Shown: positions 37,817 through 46,437 of the stretch, in pieces
How positions within the stretch are numbered: the first letter of the stretch is position 1
Layout: each line of letters begins with the position of its first letter
Assembly: GCF_031884435.1 (NCBI RefSeq)
Contig: NZ_CP134779.1
Coordinates: 6,202,501-6,266,500, forward strand
DNA length: 64,000 nt
Direction of reading: 5' to 3'
From: Bosea sp. 685
Lineage (GTDB): Bacteria > Pseudomonadota > Alphaproteobacteria > Rhizobiales > Beijerinckiaceae
Notes under the pieces: model-generated
The model's input: only the letters and a program-made list of their open reading frames with translations
Told to the model about the DNA's origin: nothing
The model's database searches: none
Made by a program: the position numbers and the translations under genes

Positions 37817-38126
37817 GTATCTCTCTTTCTGTAGCTTGCGATTTCGACATTGAATCTTCGTCGATCCGCGGAGAATCGATCGAGGCATCACCACCCGACG
37901 GCTTATTTTGCGTTTGATAGGCAGATTGTCGCAGGCGGCGCAATATTCTCCGCGCGGCGATACAGGCTTGCATGATTGCAACATCTTCACGTTCACGTGA
38001 CGCTGCGACGCATCCCCGCCAGCCCCAGGCTTAACCGCCCCTTAAAAGCGCCATGTTTCACTCCTGTTTGACGCGAGGGCAGCTTTACCTTTTTGAGAAT
38101 GTGCCGGCAGGCTTGAACGGGGCGGA
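37817..38126. promoter_or_regulatory. Divergent regulatory region between DoxX and PBP1a genes
   Basis: 310 bp with no gene seen. It holds a candidate CtrA site (listed separately), two GANTC sites (37852 and 37873) and moderately AT-rich patches near 37900. Promoters for both flanking genes must lie here. Confidence 0.5.
38031..38045. promoter_or_regulatory. Candidate CtrA binding site upstream of the PBP1a gene
   Basis: TTAA, 7 bases, TTAA (TTAACCGCCCCTTAA), the full spacing of the CtrA box TTAA-N7-TTAA, 82 bp before the PBP1a start. In GC-rich DNA this is uncommon by chance. Binding is inferred; the strongest consensus has a C after the second half, which is present only after the first. 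Confidence 0.45.
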
Positions 38127-40289
38127 ATGAACGACAAGGCGAGACGAGGCGAGCGGCGCGAGCCGTCATTCGAACGCGGACGCGACGAAAGCCGCGACGA
38201 TTTCGACATGCGTCTGTCCGACGACGATCGCCCTGGGCGCGGCAACCGCGCGCCCGCAGGTTACGATGAGCGGCGCGAAGCCCCGCGACGCGACAAGCGC
38301 AGCAGCGGCGGTGGCGGCAATGGTGGCGGCCGGCGGCGCAAGCGCAGGGGCCGCTCGCTGCTCGGGGGCCTGTTCTACTGGACGATGGTGCTCGGCCTCT
38401 GGTGCGCCATCGGGCTGGGCGGGCTGATCGCCTATCACGCCGCGCAATTGCCGCCGATCAACCAGCTCACCGTGCCGAAGCGGCCGCCCAATATCGCGAT
38501 TCTCGCCGCCGACGGCACATTGCTCGCCAATCGCGGCGAGACCGGCGGGCGCACCATCACCATCGGCGAGGTGCCGCCCTATCTGCCCAAGGCCTTCGTG
38601 GCGATCGAGGACCGGCGCTTCTACGAACATTTCGGCATCGACCCGGTCGGCCTGGCGCGCGCCATGGTCAACAACCTGCGCCGTCGCGGTGGCGTACAAG
38701 GCGGCTCGACGCTGACGCAGCAGCTCGCCAAGAACCTGTTCCTGACCCAGGAACGCACCGCCGCGCGCAAGATCCAGGAGGCGATCCTGGCGCTGTGGCT
38801 GGAGCGGACCTACTCCAAGAACCAGATTCTCGAACTCTACCTCAATCGCGTCTATTTCGGTTCGGGCGCCTATGGCGTCGAGGCCGCGGCGCAGCGCTAT
38901 TTCAACAAATCGGCGCGCTCGGTGACGATCGCGGAGGCGGCGATGCTGGCTGGCCTCGTGCAGGCGCCCTCGCGGCTCGCGCCCAACCGCAACCCGGACG
39001 CCGCCGAGAAGCGGGCGCAGCTCGTGATCGCGGCGATGGCCGATCAAGGCTTCATCTCGCAATCTGCCGCCAAGACGGCGCTGACAGCGCCTGCCGAGGT
39101 GCCGGAACGCAGCGGCGCCGGGTCGGTGAATTATGCGGCCGATTATGTGATGGACGTACTCGACGACTTCATCGGCGCGGTCGAAGGCGACGTCACCGTG
39201 CTGACGACGATCGACACCAAGCTGCAGGCTTCGGCAGAGACGACGCTGGTCGAGGCTCTGGCGGCGCAAGGCGGCAAGCTCAATGTCAGCCAGGGCGCGG
39301 TCGTCTCGATGGCGCCGGACGGGGCGTTGCGCGCCCTGATCGGCGGGCGCGACTACACCAAGAGCCAGTTCAACCGCGCCACCGCCGCCAAGCGCCAGCC
39401 GGGTTCGTCCTTCAAGCCCTTCGTCTATCTGACCGCGCTGGAGCAAGGCCTGACGCCGGACACGATCCGCGACGATTCACCGGTCTCGATCAAGGGCTGG
39501 GAGCCGGAGAACTATTCCCGAAGCTATCGCGGCCCAGTGACGCTGCAGACAGCCTTCGCCCATTCGCTCAACACCGTCGCTGCCAGGCTCATCCAGGAGG
39601 TGACGCCGAAGGAGGTGGTCCGCACGGCGCAACGCCTTGGCATCTCGTCGAGCCTGCAGCCCAATTTCTCGCTGGCGCTGGGCACCTCCGAGGTCACGCC
39701 GGTGGAGATGACGACGGCCTACGCCACCTTCGCCAATGGCGGGCAGTCGGTGCTGCCCTATGTCATCCGCGAGGTGAAATCGGCCTCCGGCAAAGCGATC
39801 TATGCCCGCAAGGGCTCGGGTTTCGGCACCGTGGTGCAGCCGCAGACGCTCTCGATGATGAACACCATGTTCCACGAGGTCATGATCAGCGGCAGCGGCA
39901 CCAAGGCCAACATTCCCGGCTGGGAGGTCGGCGGCAAATCGGGCACCACCCAGGATTTCCGCGACGCCTGGTTCGTCGGCTTCACGGCCCGCCTCGTCAC
40001 CGCCGTCTGGCTCGGCAATGACGACAACAGCCAGATGAAGCGGGTCGCCGGCGGCGGGCTGCCGGCCGAGATCTGGGGCAAGTACATGAAGGCCGCCCAT
40101 GCCGGCATGCAGCCTGCGCCCCTGCCGGGCGGGCTCTGGCGCAGCGGGCCGAAATCGATCTTCGACAATGGCGCGCCGGTCGCGGCCGCCCGCCCGCCCG
40201 CCAATACGCAGACGGCCGACAGCGAACGCAGCTGGGTGCCGCCGGCGCCGCAGGGGAAGAACCTGCTGCAGAAGCTGTTTGGCGGCTGA
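38127..40289 (+). CDS. Class A penicillin-binding protein (PBP1a family)
   Basis: A 720-aa bifunctional peptidoglycan synthase. A ~75-residue charged cytoplasmic tail precedes one TM helix (~80-105, GLFYWTMVLGLWCAIGLGGL). The GT51 glycosyltransferase has AIEDRRFYEHFG, GGSTLTQQLAKNL and LYLNRVYFGSGAYG. The transpeptidase has the active serine S427 in SSFK, the SLN triad member in AFAHSLN and KSGTT. Periplasm-facing, monotopic. A candidate CtrA box lies upstream. Confidence 0.95.
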   Translation: MNDKARRGERREPSFERGRDESRDDFDMRLSDDDRPGRGNRAPAGYDERREAPRRDKRSSGGGGNGGGRRRKRRGRSLLGGLFYWTMVLGLWCAIGLGGLIAYHAAQLPPINQLTVPKRPPNIAILAADGTLLANRGETGGRTITIGEVPPYLPKAFVAIEDRRFYEHFGIDPVGLARAMVNNLRRRGGVQGGSTLTQQLAKNLFLTQERTAARKIQEAILALWLERTYSKNQILELYLNRVYFGSGAYGVEAAAQRYFNKSARSVTIAEAAMLAGLVQAPSRLAPNRNPDAAEKRAQLVIAAMADQGFISQSAAKTALTAPAEVPERSGAGSVNYAADYVMDVLDDFIGAVEGDVTVLTTIDTKLQASAETTLVEALAAQGGKLNVSQGAVVSMAPDGALRALIGGRDYTKSQFNRATAAKRQPGSSFKPFVYLTALEQGLTPDTIRDDSPVSIKGWEPENYSRSYRGPVTLQTAFAHSLNTVAARLIQEVTPKEVVRTAQRLGISSSLQPNFSLALGTSEVTPVEMTTAYATFANGGQSVLPYVIREVKSASGKAIYARKGSGFGTVVQPQTLSMMNTMFHEVMISGSGTKANIPGWEVGGKSGTTQDFRDAWFVGFTARLVTAVWLGNDDNSQMKRVAGGGLPAEIWGKYMKAAHAGMQPAPLPGGLWRSGPKSIFDNGAPVAAARPPANTQTADSERSWVPPAPQGKNLLQKLFGG

Positions 40290-40325
40290 TGCTCGGTGGC
40301 GGAGTCTTGCTCGGTGGCAGAGACT
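40290..40325. repeat. 18-bp tandem duplication
   Basis: Two adjacent 18-bp units beginning TGCTCGGTGGC differ at only two positions. It starts right after the PBP1a stop codon and ends 3 bp before the ATG of the small membrane protein. Confidence 0.75.
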
Positions 40326-40328
40326 TCG

Positions 40329-40559
40329 ATGAAGGAACCCTGGTTCACCTCGTCAAGACTCGGCCGCTTTTTTCCCGTGCATTGGAAGGGCTGGGCCTGC
40401 ATCGGCGCTCTTGCGATGACGCTCATGACGGGCGCGGTGCTGGACAACGTTCTGCGGTCACATGGCGACGCCGTGCTGTACTATGTCGTGATGTGCCCGA
40501 TCGGCGTCGTCGCATTGGTCCTTGCCGGCGTGATCGCAGGCAAAACCGAGCGGACGTAG
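40329..40559 (+). CDS. Small two-helix membrane protein, hypothetical
   Basis: A 76-aa protein with two hydrophobic segments, roughly 19-35 (WKGWACIGALAMTLMTG) and 46-68 (AVLYYVVMCPIGVVALVLAGVIAG), and charged ends. It is not recognised. ATG 40329 is preferred over GTG 40296, because the intervening DNA is an 18-bp tandem duplication rather than conserved-looking coding sequence. The ribosome binding site is weak. It follows the PBP1a gene by 39 bp and may share its transcript. Confidence 0.5.
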   Translation: MKEPWFTSSRLGRFFPVHWKGWACIGALAMTLMTGAVLDNVLRSHGDAVLYYVVMCPIGVVALVLAGVIAGKTERT

Positions 40560-40622
40560 GGGTCGAAGCATCGGCTCGAGCAGCGAATGCAGTTTTCGAA
40601 ACAACCCGTGCGAACTCGAGAA

Positions 40623-40690
40623 TCTAGAGCGTTTTCAAGTGAAGCGGATACCGGTTCGCGTGAAGAAAACGTGTTAAAACAATGGTCTAG
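40623..40690. repeat. Rhizobial-type palindromic repeat, family B (copy 2)
   Basis: Begins TCTAGAGCGTTTTC, has GAAGCGGATACCGGTTCGCG in the middle, then GAAGAAAACG, and ends GGTCTAG. It aligns with 7277-7338. Its right end overlaps the TAG stop codon of the convergent Bcr/CflA gene. Confidence 0.75.
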
Positions 40691-41883
40691 GTTTTTTCGG
40701 CCCGAACCGCAGCGCTTGCCTTGAACAGCACCAGCGCGGCCACGCCGAGCGCCGACATCACCAGCGGCAGCGGCAGCGCCGTGCCCTTCAGGGCATGGCC
40801 GACGAGAAGCCCGACGCAGGCCGAAAGCAGCATCTGGCAGAGCCCGTTGAAGGACGAGGCCGCGCCCGCCCTGTCGGGAAACGGCATCATCGCCGAGGCT
40901 TGCGACTGCGGCATGGTCAGCCCGATGCCGCAGGCATAGAGCGCCATCGGTACGACCACGCCGAACGGCCCGCCGATACCAGCCGCGACGCAAATCAGCA
41001 TCGCCACGCCACCACCGGCGAGACAGGCCACGCCGATCGCGATGACGCCGTCCAGCCCGCGCGAGCCGACGAGGCGCTGGGCGAGGATGGTGCCGCCGAT
41101 GAAGCCGAGGACGCCGAAGCCGAAGGACAAGCCATACTGCACCGGCGACAGGCCGTAGATGCCGATCAGCACGAAGGACGAGCCCGAAATGAAGGCGAAG
41201 AGCCCGGCATAGGCCAGCGCCGTCAAGCCGACATAGACGCGAAAGGCGCGGTTCTGCAGCAGCACGCCGAAGCCGCGGAAGATCGCGGGGATGGAGAGGG
41301 CGCCGGGCGTGCGCGCCCTGAGCGTCTCGGGCATGACGAGAATGATCGTCGCGGCGAGGCCGAGCGCGAAGACGAGCGAGGCGACGAAGGTCGAGCGCCA
41401 GCCGAAAGCGTCCTGCAAGAGGCCGCCCAGGACCGGCGCGACCGCCGGCACCAGCCCCATGATCATGCCCATGCGCGCCATTTCGCGGCCGGCGCGCGGC
41501 CCCTCATAGAGATCGCGCACCATGGCGCGGCCGAGCACGATCGGGCCGGACGCGCCAAAGGCCTGGACGGCGCGCGCCGCCGTCAGCGCCCCGATCGAAG
41601 GCGCGAGCGCGCAAGCCAGCGTCGCCAGCAGGAAGAGGGCCAGCCCGGCGAGCAGGATGGGCTTGCGGCCGAGCCGGTCGGAGAGCGGGCCCCAGATGAC
41701 CTGACCGCCGGCATAGCCGAAGAGGAAGGAGGACAAGGTCGCCTGCGCGCCCGCGACATCCGTTTCCATCACCCGCACGATCTCAGGCAGCGACGGCAGG
41801 TAGAAATCGGTCGAGAGCGGCCCAAGCGCCGTCAGCATGGCGAGGACGGCGGTCATCGCCAGCGTATCGGGACGGAGTTTCAT
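40687..41883 (-). CDS. Bcr/CflA family multidrug efflux MFS transporter
   Basis: A 398-aa, 12-helix MFS protein. The start LGPLSTDFYLPSLPEI matches the family hallmark in helix 1, and GPLSDRLGRKPILL is the motif A loop. Bcr/CflA proteins (drug:H+ antiporter, 12 TM) export bicyclomycin, chloramphenicol or related compounds, and some export cysteine; the substrate here is unknown. The stop codon lies in a family B repeat. No regulator is adjacent. Confidence 0.9.
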   Translation of the reverse strand: MKLRPDTLAMTAVLAMLTALGPLSTDFYLPSLPEIVRVMETDVAGAQATLSSFLFGYAGGQVIWGPLSDRLGRKPILLAGLALFLLATLACALAPSIGALTAARAVQAFGASGPIVLGRAMVRDLYEGPRAGREMARMGMIMGLVPAVAPVLGGLLQDAFGWRSTFVASLVFALGLAATIILVMPETLRARTPGALSIPAIFRGFGVLLQNRAFRVYVGLTALAYAGLFAFISGSSFVLIGIYGLSPVQYGLSFGFGVLGFIGGTILAQRLVGSRGLDGVIAIGVACLAGGGVAMLICVAAGIGGPFGVVVPMALYACGIGLTMPQSQASAMMPFPDRAGAASSFNGLCQMLLSACVGLLVGHALKGTALPLPLVMSALGVAALVLFKASAAVRAEKT

Positions 41884-41920
41884 GGAGGTCGCGACCCTTG
41901 GGCTGGCTGTGCCCGCTATC

Positions 41921-41973
41921 TAGAGCAGGATGCGAAAAAGTGGAAACCGGTTTTTCGCTTCGATCCTGCTCTA
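41921..41973. repeat. Rhizobial-type palindromic repeat, family B (copy 3)
   Basis: Perfect 11-bp arms TAGAGCAGGAT and ATCCTGCTCTA enclose GCGAAAAAGTGG and CCGGTTTTTCGC, themselves inverted. It lies between the Bcr/CflA gene and the metalloprotease gene. Confidence 0.85.
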
Positions 41974-41997
41974 ACTCCTTGATGAAAGACGGATTCA

Positions 41998-42036
41998 GAT
42001 GTCGGATGGGATCACTTTGTGATGCCATCCGACATC
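41998..42036. repeat. Strong hairpin downstream of the YgjP-type gene
   Basis: A 12-bp perfect stem (GATGTCGGATGG and CCATCCGACATC), a G-G mismatch, then a 5-bp inner stem ATCAC/GTGAT around TTT. There is no T-tract on either side, so it is not a standard terminator. It lies 38 bp beyond the stop of the metalloprotease gene. Confidence 0.8.
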
Positions 42037-42073
42037 ATCCGGCTCTCGGCCGGGAGCATTGTGCTGTCGAGTT

Positions 42074-42814
42074 TCAGCCGAAGCCGTGCAGCCCCGCGCC
42101 ATGGCGCTTGAGCCAGGCTTCCGCCTCTTCCGTGCGCGGGCAGAGCTTATGGGTCAGGGTCCAGAAGCGGTGCGAATGGTTCATCTCCTTGAGATGGGCG
42201 ACCTCATGGGCGGCGAGATAGTCGAGCACCAGCGGCGGCGCCAGGATCAAGCGCCAGGAGAAGTTCAAATGGCCCTTGGACGAGCACGAACCCCAGCGGC
42301 TGGTGGTGTCGCGGATGGTGATCTTGCGTGCCGGGATGCCGAGCGTCGCCGTGTGCGTCCTGACGGCGCGCTCGAGATCCTCGAGCGCGGCGCGGCGCAG
42401 GAAATCCTTGACGCGGCGAGGCACATGCACGGCCTCCCCCGCCACCGCGATGATCGCCGCACCATCCTTGTCGGTCGTCGCATGGGTGACGCCGCGCACC
42501 TTCGACCAATGCACGATGCGGTGCGGCGCGCCGCGATAGGGGATACTCTGGCCGGGCTCGAACGGAACCGATAGCGGCCGCTTGGCGAGGCGCGCCGCGA
42601 TCCAGCCGCCATGCTTCTCGGCGAATAGCCGGCCCGTGGCGAAATCGGCGCGTTCGGGCAAGGTCAGCGTGATCTCGCCCGTCGCCTGCGAGACGCGCAA
42701 GGTCATGCGGCGCGCGCTCGCCCGCCGCTTCACCGCGACCGGGTAGATCGTGCCGGCATGGGGAACCTCGATCCTGTCGGGATCGGGTTGCCGCTTGAAC
42801 AGAGAGAGCCGCAT
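42074..42814 (-). CDS. YgjP-type (DUF45) zinc metallopeptidase
   Basis: A 246-aa protein. The zinc site is AAHEVAHLKEMNHSHRFW, an HExxH with a later His as third ligand, preceded by SRWGSCSSKGHLNFSW, the other conserved block of the UPF0026/YgjP family (now often called M48 family). No signal peptide, so probably cytoplasmic. Substrate unknown; in E. coli ygjP is linked to the UpfR/HsdR region without a firm role. Confidence 0.88.
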   Translation of the reverse strand: MRLSLFKRQPDPDRIEVPHAGTIYPVAVKRRASARRMTLRVSQATGEITLTLPERADFATGRLFAEKHGGWIAARLAKRPLSVPFEPGQSIPYRGAPHRIVHWSKVRGVTHATTDKDGAAIIAVAGEAVHVPRRVKDFLRRAALEDLERAVRTHTATLGIPARKITIRDTTSRWGSCSSKGHLNFSWRLILAPPLVLDYLAAHEVAHLKEMNHSHRFWTLTHKLCPRTEEAEAWLKRHGAGLHGFG

Positions 42815-42872
42815 CGCCTGCGATTGTGCGAGATTCGCGGGCGTTGCGGAAGGGGCAAGAACCAGTTGGGTG

Positions 42873-44189
42873 TCAGCTCGCGATCTTCAGCGCCTTGCGG
42901 GCCTCGACCGCGCTCGCATCGCGCCGGCTCTTGGCCACCTCCATGTCGAGGCTGACCATGAAGTCCGAGATGCGCGGGGCGATCTCGGAACGGAAGCGCG
43001 AGCCGTTGAAGACGCCGTAATGACCGACGCCCTTCTGGAGGTAATGGACGCGCTTGTCGGCCGGGATATTGGCGCAGAGATCATGGGCGGCCTGGGTCTG
43101 GCCGACGCCGGAGATGTCGTCGTTCTCGCCCTCGACCGTCATCAGCGCGACGCGGCGGATGGCCTTGAGATCGACCGGCTTGTCACGATGCATCATCGTG
43201 CCCTTGGGCAAGGCATGCTCGACGAAGACGGTCTCGACGGTCTGGAGATAGAACTCGGCGGTCAGGTCCATCACCGCCATGTACTCATCGTAGAAGTCAC
43301 GATGCTTCTCGGCGGAATCGCCATCGCCCCGAACCAGATGCTTGAACATGTCGTAATGGGCAGTGACGTGCCGGTCGAGATTCATCGCCATGAAGCCCGA
43401 GAGCTGCAGGAAGCCGGGATAGACGGCGCGGAAGAAACCCTGGTTCGGGAAGGGCACGGTGGTGATGCAGTTGTTGCGGAACCAGTCGATGCCGCGATCC
43501 ATCGCAAGCTTGTTGACCTCGGTCGGCGAGCGACGCGTATCGATCGGACCGCCCATCAGCGTCATCGAGCGCGGAGCGGAAGGGTCGTTCTCCGCTTCCA
43601 TGCGAGCGATCGCGGCGAGCACCGGCACGGAAGGCTGGCAGACGGCCATGACATGGGTGTCGGAGCCGAGCATCTGCAACATGGCGATGACGTAGTCGAT
43701 ATAGTCGTCGAGATCGAAGCGGCCGGCCGAGAGCGGCACATGGCGAGCATCGACCCAATCGGTGATGTAGACCTCATGGCCGGGCAGGAAGGCCTCGACC
43801 GTGCCGCGCAGCAGCGTGGCGTAGTGGCCCGACATCGGCGCGACCAGCAGCACCTTGGGCTGCGGCTTGCGGCGGCCTTCGATCTTGCGGTCGAAATGGA
43901 TCAGCTTGCAGAAGGGCCGTTCCCAGACGGTGCGCTCCTCGACAGCGACCTTGACGCCGTTCATCGTGGTCTCGGCCAAGCCAAAGGTCGGCTTGCCATA
44001 GCGGCGCGTGCTGCGCTCGAACAATTCGCAGGAGGCGGCGATGGTGCGGCCAAACGGCGTGTAGCTCAGCGGATTGGCCGGGTTCTTGAAAGCGAGCTGC
44101 ATCGCGTCGGAGAGGCCGCGCGCGGGCCCCACCATCATGTGCACAGCTTCGAAGGCATGGTAGGCAAACGACATGGCGGCCCCGTACAT
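42873..44189 (-). CDS. phaZ: Intracellular polyhydroxyalkanoate depolymerase (PhaZ type)
   Basis: A 438-aa alpha/beta-hydrolase of the intracellular PHB depolymerase family. The nucleophile elbow reads MAVCQPSVPVL, with cysteine in place of serine as in Ralstonia PhaZ1. GHEVYITDWVDARHVPL and EGENDDISGVGQTQAAHDL (Asp of the triad), then GVGHYGVFNGSRF (His), are typical. It mobilises stored PHB. The start is uncertain; ATG 44189 is used, 44219 and 44270 are alternatives. It is divergent from actS. Confidence 0.92.
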   Translation of the reverse strand: MYGAAMSFAYHAFEAVHMMVGPARGLSDAMQLAFKNPANPLSYTPFGRTIAASCELFERSTRRYGKPTFGLAETTMNGVKVAVEERTVWERPFCKLIHFDRKIEGRRKPQPKVLLVAPMSGHYATLLRGTVEAFLPGHEVYITDWVDARHVPLSAGRFDLDDYIDYVIAMLQMLGSDTHVMAVCQPSVPVLAAIARMEAENDPSAPRSMTLMGGPIDTRRSPTEVNKLAMDRGIDWFRNNCITTVPFPNQGFFRAVYPGFLQLSGFMAMNLDRHVTAHYDMFKHLVRGDGDSAEKHRDFYDEYMAVMDLTAEFYLQTVETVFVEHALPKGTMMHRDKPVDLKAIRRVALMTVEGENDDISGVGQTQAAHDLCANIPADKRVHYLQKGVGHYGVFNGSRFRSEIAPRISDFMVSLDMEVAKSRRDASAVEARKALKIAS

Positions 44190-44364
44190 GCGAAATCGGT
44201 CTTTCGGTCGCGGCGACATTTCATGATGCGCCGCAACAGGGAACGCACCGTAGGTGGTATTTGTTCTCATACAACCCGGCTAAAGACTAAGATTTCGCTG
44301 CGATGCCGATCTGCCACAGGATATTGCTGACGATGCCGCACCGGCCCGCGTCCGGAACAAAGCC

Positions 44365-45717
44365 GTGACGCCCCCCGATTTCCTGGAGTCGGCGCTCGCG
44401 CGGTCGAGCCGGCATTTGCGCTTGGACACGCTGGTCAGGCTGCGCTGGCTCGCGATCTCGGGCCAGAGTCTGGCTGTGGCGGGCGTGCATTTCGGGCTCG
44501 GCTTCGTCTTGCCCTTTGGCTGGTGCTTTGCCGTCATCGCCGTCTCGGCCTGGCTCAATATCGCGCTGCGCATCCGCTTTCCGCTCAGCCACCGCCTGAC
44601 GGCGGGTGCTGCGACCGCGTTGCTGGCCTTCGACATCATCCAGCTCGCCGCGCTGCTCTACCTCACCGGCGGATTGCAGAACCCGTTCTCGATCCTGTTC
44701 CTCGCGCCGGTGATGATCTCGGCGACGGCGCTGCCGCCACAGCGCACCTTGCTGCTCGGCATGCTCGGCGTGGCGCTGGCGACAGGGCTCAGCTTCGCGC
44801 ATCTGCCGCTGCCCTGGGCCGGCGAGGGCCGCCCGGTGCTGCCACCCTATTACCAGGCCGGAAACTGGATCGCGCTCGTGCTGGGCTTGGGATTTACCGG
44901 CATCTATGCCTGGCGGGTCGCCAAGGAGGCGCGCGACCTCTCCGACGCGCTCACCGCCACCGAGCTCGTGCTGGCGCGCGAGCAGCATCTCTCGCAGCTC
45001 GACGGGTTGGCCGCCGCCGCAGCCCATGAGCTCGGCACGCCGCTCGCCACGATCGCGCTGGTGGCGCGCGAGCTCTCGCGCCTGGCGCCGGCGGAAGGCG
45101 AAATGGCCGAGGACATCGCGCTGCTGCGCGAGCAGGTCGAGCGCTGCCGCGGCATCCTCGGCAAACTCACCTCGCTGCAGGACGACGATGGCAGTCCTTT
45201 GGACGAGCTGTCGCTTCGCCTGCTGATCGAGGAAGCGGCCGGGCCGCAACGCCCCTTCGGCATGCCCTTCGAAATCGCGATGCAGGGCGAGAAGCCCGAA
45301 CCCATCTGCCGCCGCAACCCAGGCATGATCTATGGCCTCGGCAACATCGTCGACAATGCGGTCGATTTCGCCCAGGCGGCCGTGACCATCACGGCGCGCT
45401 GGGATGACAGTCAGGTCACGCTGATCATCGCCGATGACGGGCCGGGCTTTCCAGCGGACGTGCTGATGCGCGCCGGCGAACCTTACCTCACCCATGGCGC
45501 GGGCGAGAACCGCGCCGGCGGCGGGCTGGGCCTGGGCCTCTTCATCGCCAAGACGCTGCTCGAGCGCGGCGGGGCGGCGATCGAATTCTCGAATCTGCCC
45601 GCGCCTGCAAGCGGGGCCTCGATCAGGATCAGCTGGTCAAGAGCTGTGTTCGAGGCCGGCCTGCGTCCGCAAGGGGCTACAAACCCGGGCGCTTCGGCCC
45701 TACATAGGGCTGGCTGA
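44365..45717 (+). CDS. actS: Redox sensor histidine kinase ActS (RegB/PrrB family)
   Basis: A 450-aa membrane kinase with six predicted helices in residues ~25-185. It has the quinone-sensing GGLQNPF heptad (102-108), the phospho-accepting H221 in AAAAHELGTPLAT and the redox cysteine C261 in ERCRGILGKLTSL, all RegB hallmarks. ATP-binding GLGLGLFIAKTLLERGG follows. It senses the ubiquinone pool and cysteine state and phosphorylates ActR to control carbon, nitrogen and respiratory genes. GTG 44365 is the start. Confidence 0.95.
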   Translation: MTPPDFLESALARSSRHLRLDTLVRLRWLAISGQSLAVAGVHFGLGFVLPFGWCFAVIAVSAWLNIALRIRFPLSHRLTAGAATALLAFDIIQLAALLYLTGGLQNPFSILFLAPVMISATALPPQRTLLLGMLGVALATGLSFAHLPLPWAGEGRPVLPPYYQAGNWIALVLGLGFTGIYAWRVAKEARDLSDALTATELVLAREQHLSQLDGLAAAAAHELGTPLATIALVARELSRLAPAEGEMAEDIALLREQVERCRGILGKLTSLQDDDGSPLDELSLRLLIEEAAGPQRPFGMPFEIAMQGEKPEPICRRNPGMIYGLGNIVDNAVDFAQAAVTITARWDDSQVTLIIADDGPGFPADVLMRAGEPYLTHGAGENRAGGGLGLGLFIAKTLLERGGAAIEFSNLPAPASGASIRISWSRAVFEAGLRPQGATNPGASALHRAG

Positions 45718-45792
45718 CCCCCTGCCGGATGCGCAGCGGAGGCAACCGCGCTACAATTCCGTCGGGACAGGCCCGGCGGAAGGAGAGTTCCG

Positions 45793-46359
45793 ATGCAAGA
45801 TGTGCTGAGCGAAGCCGCCCCGACCGAAACGTTGGCGGACATGTCCCTGCTGCTGGTCGACGACGACAAGCCGTTCCTGACCCGGCTGGCGCGCGCCATG
45901 GAGGGACGCGGCTATCTGGTGCGGACCGCTGAAAGCGTCTCGGCCGGGCTTGCCGCCGTCGAAGAAGCCGCCCCGGCCTTCGCCGTGATCGATCTGCGCC
46001 TCGCCGACGGCAACGGACTCGACGTGATCGCGCGGTTGAAGGAACGCAGGCCCGACGCGCGCGGCATCGTGCTGACCGGCTATGGCAATATCGCGACCGC
46101 CGTCAGCGCCGTGAAGCTCGGCGCCTTCGACTTCCTCGCCAAGCCCGCCGACGCCGACGAGATCCATTCGGCCTTGGCCGCCTCGCGCAATGCCCGCCCG
46201 ATGCCGCCGGAAAACCCGATGTCGGCCGACCGGGTGCGTTGGGAGCATATTCAGCGCGTCTATGAATTGTGCAGCCGCAATGTCTCGGAGACGGCGCGCC
46301 GGCTCGGCATGCATCGGCGCACCTTGCAGCGCATCCTGGCGAAGCGCGCCCCGCGATAG
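45793..46359 (+). CDS. actR: Response regulator ActR (RegA/PrrA family)
   Basis: A 188-aa regulator. The receiver has LLVDDDKPF and the phospho-acceptor D67 in VIDLRLADGNGL. The C-terminal Fis-type helix-turn-helix is NVSETARRLGMHRRTLQRIL, almost invariant in the RegA family. It follows actS by 75 bp with its own GGAAGGAGAG ribosome binding site. It is a global redox regulator. Confidence 0.97.
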   Translation: MQDVLSEAAPTETLADMSLLLVDDDKPFLTRLARAMEGRGYLVRTAESVSAGLAAVEEAAPAFAVIDLRLADGNGLDVIARLKERRPDARGIVLTGYGNIATAVSAVKLGAFDFLAKPADADEIHSALAASRNARPMPPENPMSADRVRWEHIQRVYELCSRNVSETARRLGMHRRTLQRILAKRAPR

Positions 46360-46378
46360 GTATCTGAGCCACTCTCTT

Positions 46379-46423
46379 CCGTCATTCCGGGCTCAGGCCT
46401 TCGGCCTGCCCCGGAATGACGGG
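46379..46423. terminator. Hairpin between convergent actR and aldo/keto reductase genes (family A copy 7)
   Basis: CCGTCATTCCGG and CCGGAATGACGG are perfect 12-bp arms, with AGGCC/GGCCT inside. It is a short family A repeat placed exactly between two convergent stops, so it could end both transcripts, though a T-run is missing. Confidence 0.6.
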
Positions 46424-46437
46424 CGGTTCCCGACCTC

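Noticed and set aside
46379..46423. Classical intrinsic terminator between actR and the aldo/keto reductase
   Set aside because: The stem is perfect but no T-run follows on either strand, and it belongs to the family A repeats, so it is listed only as a possible terminator.
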